DNA of 11,012 nt, taken from assembly GCA_003135575.1 (NCBI GenBank), contig PLCG01000073.1:27221-38232 (forward strand). The letters run 5' to 3'. How positions within the stretch are numbered: position 1 is the first letter of the stretch; every line of letters starts with the position of its first letter. The position numbers and the translations under genes were made by a program. Below, one piece after another: positions 7,202-11,012 of this stretch. Under the pieces are notes generated by a model. The model ran no database searches and had not been told where the DNA came from. It saw nothing but the letters and a program-made list of their open reading frames with translations. The stretch is from Nitrososphaerota archaeon. GTDB lineage: Archaea; Thermoproteota; Nitrososphaeria; Nitrososphaerales; Gagatemarchaeaceae.

Positions 7202-7257
7202 AGATGATTACATGTCCCGGCTGATTGAGACTCCATTACGTTAATCGCAGAGATCTA

Positions 7258-7653
7258 TCAGAAATCTGACTTTTCTTTGATTCCTTTGTCTTTGCCTCGT
7301 TCTGCAAGGTGTGTATAGTCATCTAGCCACCTTGCACCTTCCTTTGTGATTGAGAACATCTGAAATCTTCCGCTCTCTACTTGGACGAAGCTCGCGGTAG
7401 CTAATTTCGTGAGGTGTTTCAAGGCTTCTGTCCTGTTTAGATTCACTGATAATACAATCTTGTCTAGTGTGGCATCTCCATGGACAAGAAGATCTAGAGT
7501 AGAGGCCGTCCTCGAGCTTCTTGCCGTTCTTCGCTTCCCATGCCTCGATCGGGAGGCCGTACTCTTGCTGGATCTTGTCCCTGTACACTCGGGGATGACG
7601 TTGAAGCTGCAGAAGGGGATGACCGCGGTTAACATTGCCAGAAAGCCGTCCAT
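7258..7653 (-). CDS. Archaeal winged-helix (HTH_45-like) regulator with an aberrant N-terminal third
   Basis: Residues ~51-131 form a small winged helix of the type common in Thaumarchaeota: LDLLVHGDATLDKIVLSVNL, then LKHLTKLATASFVQV, then a wing ending FSITKEGARWLDDY and a charged tail. Such proteins are usually ~90 residues and start just before the first helix. Here the preceding ~50 residues do not fit. Codons 1-22 have strongly G/C-rich third positions. Codons ~23-49 are Ser/Arg-rich and look like a real gene read out of frame, since the neighbouring frame gives VYRDKIQQEYGLPIEAWEAK with strong codon bias. No start codon lies next to the HTH itself. Either a fusion through compensating frameshifts or a recombination seam is likely. 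The protein could still be made from the ATG at 7653. Confidence 0.6.
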   Translation of the reverse strand: MDGFLAMLTAVIPFCSFNVIPECTGTRSSKSTASRSRHGKRRTARSSRTASTLDLLVHGDATLDKIVLSVNLNRTEALKHLTKLATASFVQVESGRFQMFSITKEGARWLDDYTHLAERGKDKGIKEKSDF

Positions 7654-7754
7654 ATCGAAGACTCACTTGGGAACTATGATGCGAATTACTCTTCACACGG
7701 CCAGTGATTGTGCGGCCATTACATATCGAACTCTAACGCGGATATTCTTCCTCT

Positions 7755-7886
7755 CTACCTTCGTGTTTTTTTGACCCATCTCGATGCCACTTCTGTCTGC
7801 TGAAAGGCCTTGTGAGCTTCAAGGCTCTCGGCCCTACCTTTTGATTGTGCAGAGCGAACGTATGAATTTGTTTGCGGCAAAACCAT
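7755..7886 (-). CDS. Possible 43-residue basic small protein
   Basis: The frame starts with ATG at 7886 and ends with TAG at 7755. The product begins MVLPQTNSYVRSAQSKG, continues with a likely helical region (AESLEAHKAFQQTEVASRW) and ends KKTRR. No promoter or ribosome-binding site is convincing. It might be a remnant of a longer gene. Bases 7654-7931 otherwise contain only mixed short frames and a run of seven T at 7764-7770 on the plus strand. Confidence 0.25.
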   Translation of the reverse strand: MVLPQTNSYVRSAQSKGRAESLEAHKAFQQTEVASRWVKKTRR

Positions 7887-7931
7887 CTCTAAACGTCATC
7901 CTTTTCGACTTCGCCTCATGTCGAACCAATA

Positions 7932-8465
7932 CTATTTGGCCACAAGTGCACATGATGTCTGAACTGAGGTGGTGATGTTCGTCCTGCCAGACGGCAAGTA
8001 CAAAGTGCCGCATGTGTATATCGATAAACCGAGAGGCGCAAGAATGAGGCTGTAGATATGCCCCGAATAAGCGACCGTGAACCGATAATCCACAGCATTC
8101 ACAATATTCAGAGAGTACCATTCAGTGTTGTTCGTCGTAAACACTTCAGTCGTTTGCCAAGTGAACGCAGATACCGTCGCATTACCACAGTTGCCCGAGT
8201 ACCCATCTTCGACCGCGGTGACATTGGCTCCAACTACCGGGAGGGATGTGGAGTCATTCAGGACTTCAAGGAATGCACCTTGAGGCTGCCCGGGTGAAAT
8301 GCAGAGACTTGTGGGTCGTGTTGCGACGGTTGTGGTATCGATTTTGGTTGCAGTCTGGGTGACTGTTGCGTTAAACGCAGGTGAGACAAGTATAGCGGCG
8401 GATACGACAATAGCAGCAATGACAATCGCCGCCGCGAGAAGAGTATAGCTGCGTGGAGATGGCAT
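7932..8465 (-). CDS. Membrane-anchored carboxypeptidase-regulatory-like (Ig-fold) surface protein
   Basis: From the ATG at 8465 the 177-residue product starts MPSPRSYTLLAAAIVIAAIV, a basic end plus one membrane segment, followed by a Thr-rich stalk (TVTQTATKIDTTTVATR). Residues ~62-175 resemble a carboxypeptidase-regulatory-like beta-sandwich: 'GAFLEVLNDSTSLPVVGANV', the conserved PV.GA.V of such domains, then 'EWYSLNI', 'YRFTVAYSGHIYSLIL' and 'TCGTLYLPSG'. Cys at 55, 93, 152 and 172 could form two disulfides. Several sequons (NAT, NDS, NVT, NNT, NIT) are present. A longer start 34 codons upstream would add a polar stretch; it is rejected because a TATA box lies ~34 bases before the ATG. The N-terminal anchor-plus-stalk layout matches the protein at 1041-1613. 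Confidence 0.82.
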   Translation of the reverse strand: MPSPRSYTLLAAAIVIAAIVVSAAILVSPAFNATVTQTATKIDTTTVATRPTSLCISPGQPQGAFLEVLNDSTSLPVVGANVTAVEDGYSGNCGNATVSAFTWQTTEVFTTNNTEWYSLNIVNAVDYRFTVAYSGHIYSLILAPLGLSIYTCGTLYLPSGRTNITTSVQTSCALVAK

Positions 8466-8494
8466 GGCTATCTCTGATGAACTGAGTCCGCGGT

Positions 8495-8502
8495 TTGTAT
8501 AG
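8495..8502 (-). promoter_or_regulatory. TATA box for the 7932-8465 gene
   Basis: The minus strand reads CTATACAA about 34 bases before the ATG at 8465, giving a leader of roughly 4-8 bases. It supports the shorter start. Confidence 0.45.
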
Positions 8503-8576
8503 TTGGAAGCATTCGAAGAGAACCGGTCATTGGACTTGAAGTGTAGTGAAGTAAGATCCTGAAGCATGCTCCCGTG

Positions 8577-8670
8577 GATTGCGCGGGAGGTACACCCAGA
8601 CTTGAGACGGAATTGGTAATTGAATCGATTGAATCGCCAATCGTCTTATTTGATTGCGCGGGCAGGTACA
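8577..8670. repeat. Pair of imperfect direct repeats, 75 bases apart, in the intergenic region
   Basis: GATTGCGCGGGAGGTACA (8577-8594) recurs as GATTGCGCGGGCAGGTACA (8652-8670), differing by one inserted base. Between them ATTGAATCG is itself repeated in tandem. This lies in the 335-base gap 8466-8800, upstream of the 7932-8465 gene. The gap holds no gene I can support apart from a doubtful plus-strand frame (8574-8804, 76 codons) that spans both copies. The repeats may be regulator binding sites or traces of a small duplication. Confidence 0.45.
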
Positions 8671-8800
8671 TTGACGAATCAGGTAACGCCACGAGAATTC
8701 CACGCAAAATAACGCCCTGCATTTGCAGTCCTGAGAAGGACTTTGATAAGGCTTTGAGTATGGGTCATCCCAACTTTTGCGCCGGCCACCAATTGTATCC

Positions 8801-10258
8801 TTAGTAGTACAGATAAAGGTAAGATCCGTTGCTAGGATAGCTAGTTCCGAAGTTACATCCGGGAGTTTGTGAAGTGACAAAAGAAGTCCAGCTCGGAGAA
8901 ACGGCAGTCCAAGTGGAGTCGTACATTAGTATGTTGTAGAATTCAGTGTAGCCTGAGGATCCATTCGGATACTCGCTACAGGAGTTGACGTTAGCAACTT
9001 CCAGAACTCCTCCGAATGCCCAATACATTTGGTAATACGTACCAGGCCCAGTTTGGCCTTGCTCGCTCTCTACACCCAGATGACCGCTGGTTTGGTCAGC
9101 GATTTCGCCATACCAATAGCAACATGTGCCGCCTACAGTGCCTTCGTAATACAGCTCTGCAAAGATTGTATCGCCTGGATAAACTGTAAATCCGGGAGTT
9201 ATCATTGAATTGCCGTTGTCCAAGAACCAGACGTTAATGTAGTAGTAACACCCATAGCTCCCACCATTGTATCCGTGGCTGAGAACGGGCTGCCACAATA
9301 CTCCGTAAGTATCGTTTCCGTTATCTTCAAGGCCGTTCCAGAAAAACAAGATTTGATCGCTCGATGAAGAGCATGTGGTTGGATTCGGAGGAACGGTCCA
9401 ATAGGCTATCAATTCGTTGATGGAATTTGAACTCGTACTCAACAAATCGTTCCCATCCACCACATAGCCATTGGTGGCCGGCGGAATTGTTTTCTGTGAA
9501 CAAGCTAGCTGTATATTTTCCCTCATCACGCCTGGGACCACGACGGTTCCGTTTGCAGAAACGATTGCATTATTCGGCACGACATGAACGCATGCGGGCG
9601 GAAGCTCCTCCTTGTTGGGCGCAGTAACGTTCGATGTGAACGCGTTAGTGTTTTCTGTGGCAGGAACCATTGGGTTAAGACAACCATTGCAACCGCTTGT
9701 GTTAGCGCCCGCAAAGATTGCTCTAGAGAGGTTCGCACCGGATAGATTCGCGCCGGAGAGGTTCGCGTCTGCGAAGTCGGCATTCAGCAGATTGGCGCCT
9801 TGGAGGTTCGCACCGGAGAGGTTCGCGACTGCAAGGATGGCGTTGTGCGCGTCGGCGCCATGCAAATTGGCACCCTGCAGATTATCGCCCGACAGGTTGT
9901 CGCCTTGCAGCTTCGCGCCGCTCAGGTTAGCTCCCTGGAAACTTGTTCCTTGAACGTTGGCGGTTTCGAGGTCGGCGTTTTGGAGATTGGCGCCCTGCAG
10001 GTTGGCGTTTTGGAGATTGGTTCCGTACAGATTTGCCCCGCTTAAGTTATCACCCTGCATGTCGTACCCTGCGAGGTTGCAGTGCTCTAAATCCGCCCCT
10101 TGCAGATTGACTCCACCCGTGTCAGGAATGTTGCAGTTCGGGGTCGATGCCGCCGCGCGCGGGATTGACTGCGCATTGGCGAGAACGGCCAGAATCATAA
10201 GCGAAGCTAGGCCCAGGGCTGCCAGTATCTTCCGTTCGAACCCCGCCGATTTACGCAT
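8801..10258 (-). CDS. Secreted pentapeptide-repeat protein with large C-terminal beta domain
   Basis: The 485-residue product has a classical signal peptide (basic MRKSAGFERK, hydrophobic core 11-28, cleavage near ANA or AAA at ~28-37). Residues ~49-187 are about 28 pentapeptides of the A(N/D)LXX type, expected to form a quadrilateral beta-helix. They are capped by a Cys pair (SGCNGC). A linker to ~275 has sequons and Cys. Residues ~281-485 form an aromatic-rich beta domain: 'ELIAYWTVPPNP', 'DQILFFWNGLED', 'GVLWQPVLSHG', 'YYINVWFLDN', 'VYPGDTIFAELYY', 'YWYGEIADQ', ending LYLYY. The arrangement recalls concanavalin-like beta-sandwiches such as those of G1 peptidases, but I cannot confirm the fold or any catalytic pair. 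It is a paralogue of the protein at 3534-4118, which lacks both the signal and this C-terminal domain. Likely surface-exposed or released. Confidence 0.9.
   Translation of the reverse strand: MRKSAGFERKILAALGLASLMILAVLANAQSIPRAAASTPNCNIPDTGGVNLQGADLEHCNLAGYDMQGDNLSGANLYGTNLQNANLQGANLQNADLETANVQGTSFQGANLSGAKLQGDNLSGDNLQGANLHGADAHNAILAVANLSGANLQGANLLNADFADANLSGANLSGANLSRAIFAGANTSGCNGCLNPMVPATENTNAFTSNVTAPNKEELPPACVHVVPNNAIVSANGTVVVPGVMRENIQLACSQKTIPPATNGYVVDGNDLLSTSSNSINELIAYWTVPPNPTTCSSSSDQILFFWNGLEDNGNDTYGVLWQPVLSHGYNGGSYGCYYYINVWFLDNGNSMITPGFTVYPGDTIFAELYYEGTVGGTCCYWYGEIADQTSGHLGVESEQGQTGPGTYYQMYWAFGGVLEVANVNSCSEYPNGSSGYTEFYNILMYDSTWTAVSPSWTSFVTSQTPGCNFGTSYPSNGSYLYLYY
9698..10114 (-). repeat. 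15-base coding repeats of the second pentapeptide tract
   Basis: Plus-strand words such as GAGGTTCGC, TTGGCGCC and GAGATTGG recur at 15-base spacing across this stretch. Each encodes one pentapeptide. Two units near 9970-10020 share almost identical DNA (GGCGTTTTGGAGATTGG twice), which suggests a recent duplication within the array. Confidence 0.8.
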
Positions 10259-10266
10259 ACCACGCG

Positions 10267-10271
10267 CACCT
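10267..10271 (-). promoter_or_regulatory. Ribosome-binding site of the 8801-10258 gene
   Basis: AGGTG on the minus strand lies eight bases before the ATG at 10258. With a TATA box near 10303 the leader would be about 19 bases, long enough for this site to be used, unlike the leaderless genes nearby. Confidence 0.45.
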
Positions 10272-10289
10272 GCGTTACTTCTATGGGAG

Positions 10290-10313
10290 AACGGCGCATA
10301 TTAATTCGCCGTT
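10290..10313. promoter_or_regulatory. Inverted repeat spanning the TATA box: candidate operator
   Basis: AACGGCG (10290-10296) and CGCCGTT (10307-10313) are perfect reverse complements separated by ten AT-rich bases. These contain the minus-strand TATA box (AATTAATATG) of the secreted pentapeptide gene. A protein bound here would block that promoter. The divergent ribbon-helix-helix gene next door is the natural candidate binder, which is an inference. Confidence 0.5.
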
Positions 10314-10346
10314 TGCATTGCAACACAATGTAATAATTCATGCAAA

Positions 10347-10356
10347 AACTAATATC
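10347..10356 (+). promoter_or_regulatory. TATA box for the ribbon-helix-helix gene
   Basis: AACTAATATC, preceded by a run of A (BRE-like), is centred about 27 bases before the GTG at 10378. This matches leaderless initiation. Confidence 0.45.
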
Positions 10357-10377
10357 GAGGAGTTTACCCTCTTGTTC

Positions 10378-10914
10378 GTGCCGACGATTACAAAATCCTT
10401 CAGACTGGACGAAGGCCTTGTTCGGAGGCTCTCCGCGTTAGCTCGAAAGTATAAGCACACGGAGAATCAACTCGTCACAAATTGGCTCTCATGGAGGATA
10501 AGGATTGATCCGCTGGTTCCAAGCTTTGAGGGGGTTTCGCTCGAGAATGAAGTATTCCAATCAATTCTCAGCACTGCCAGAGTCGATGCGTTGGAGCTAC
10601 TCGGCTGGGAGTATGGAAGGAAGCACTTTTCAAAGACCAAGGCCCTATTTGAGGGCTCTGGCGAAAAGATGACATTTGTCAGATACGTATGTGAAATCCT
10701 TAGCGAGTATGGACATTGGTTCACAGTCGAGGGCGATGTGGGCGAAAACTCTCTCGAAATGACCCTTCACCATGATCTCAGCGTCAAATGGTCAATCTTT
10801 CTAAAAAGTTATCTCTCTGCTGCCTACGAGCTGGTATCGAAGAAGAAGCTAGTCGTTGAGAGTTCCAACGGCTTCGTGAAAATCAAGCTTCCTGAACGAG
10901 AAGGTGTCGTCTGA
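10378..10914 (+). CDS. Ribbon-helix-helix DNA-binding protein with an unassigned C-terminal domain
   Basis: The 178-residue product opens with a short strand and two helices (ITKSFRLDEGLVRRLSALAR, then ENQLVTNWLSWRI), the layout of CopG/MetJ-type ribbon-helix-helix dimers, where the strand 'TKSFRL' would enter the major groove. Residues ~55-178 form a mixed alpha/beta domain (DALELLGWEYGRKHFSK, FVRYVCEILSEYGHWF, HHDLSVKWSIFLKSYLSAAY) that I cannot assign; it may sense a ligand or mediate assembly. No membrane segment. GTG at 10378 is chosen from the TATA spacing. A TTG at 10372, nine bases after GAGGAG, would add two residues, and the frame is open back to 10318. It faces the secreted pentapeptide gene, suggesting it regulates that gene and itself. 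Confidence 0.8.
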   Translation: MPTITKSFRLDEGLVRRLSALARKYKHTENQLVTNWLSWRIRIDPLVPSFEGVSLENEVFQSILSTARVDALELLGWEYGRKHFSKTKALFEGSGEKMTFVRYVCEILSEYGHWFTVEGDVGENSLEMTLHHDLSVKWSIFLKSYLSAAYELVSKKKLVVESSNGFVKIKLPEREGVV

Positions 10915-11012
10915 GAGGACGGTTCAACCTACGATTCCAGAAACAATCTGACATTACCAGTTTTTCGCGCGCATGGAGTGTGACGGCTAATCGCCGCAGA
11001 GCTCGATGAGCC
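10915..11012. other. Terminal stretch with no supportable gene
   Basis: After the ribbon-helix-helix stop there is a run of five T at 10961-10965, a weak possible terminator for that gene. Two minus-strand frames enter from the right edge and stay open, but they are too short to judge. Confidence 0.3.

Noticed and set aside
7764..7770. Run of seven T on the plus strand as a terminator
   Set aside because: No plus-strand gene ends upstream of it, so there is nothing for it to terminate.
8466..8567. N-terminal 34-codon extension of the 7932-8465 gene
   Set aside because: The extension is polar, places the membrane anchor oddly far from the N-terminus, and runs across the TATA box that fits the ATG at 8465.
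8574..8804. 76-codon plus-strand frame in the gap 8466-8800
   Set aside because: No signal, promoter or family, and poor codon bias; its only notable feature is that it contains the direct repeats.
9612..10304. Long plus-strand open frames rich in FAP/RFAPE-like repeats opposite the second pentapeptide tract
   Set aside because: They are the antisense image of the 15-base pentapeptide coding repeat; the minus-strand gene has a signal peptide, promoter and a clear family.

Overview
The window looks like a chromosomal stretch from a soil- or sediment-type archaeon, most likely Thaumarchaeota (Nitrososphaeria); a related archaeal lineage is possible. Several things point that way. TATA-like boxes lie about 27-35 bases upstream of the chosen start codons, so many genes have almost no leader. 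TTG and GTG starts are frequent. The regulators are of archaeal winged-helix and ribbon-helix-helix types. There are many one-pass or signal-peptide proteins with Thr/Ser stalks, cysteines and N-glycosylation sequons. There is no rRNA, tRNA, CRISPR array or recognisable intact transposase.

Layout. Positions 1-575 (minus, cut by the window edge) encode a winged-helix regulator; a short doubtful ORF (634-891, plus) faces it across a shared TATA region. From 1041 to 4118 (minus) lie a membrane-anchored Cys-containing protein, a DUF3494 (ice-binding-like) secreted protein with an unassigned second domain, and a pentapeptide-repeat protein with an apparently damaged or missing N-terminus. At 4318-5502 (plus) is a membrane-anchored beta-propeller. 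From 5606 to 7169 (minus) two overlapping genes form an operon: an anchored beta-rich protein and a ten-cysteine secreted protein. At 7258-7653 (minus) is a winged-helix regulator whose reading frame looks patched together. Positions 7654-7931 hold only a tentative small ORF. From 7932 to 10258 (minus) lie an anchored carboxypeptidase-regulatory-like protein and a secreted pentapeptide-repeat protein with a large C-terminal beta domain. At 10378-10914 (plus) is a ribbon-helix-helix regulator, divergent from the pentapeptide gene across an inverted repeat centred on the latter's TATA box.

Taken together this is a cell-surface island: eight genes for surface-type products (seven with a visible signal peptide or anchor) made of solenoids, propellers and beta-sandwiches, with no recognised catalytic enzyme, interspersed with three DNA-binding proteins. 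A role in adhesion, envelope building or response to the environment is an inference from architecture; nothing in the sequence identifies a substrate. The most notable points are the palindrome at the divergent promoter, the two paralogous pentapeptide proteins (one exported, one with an eroded 5' end), the archaeal DUF3494 protein with an extra Cys-rich domain, and the frame-switching winged-helix ORF.
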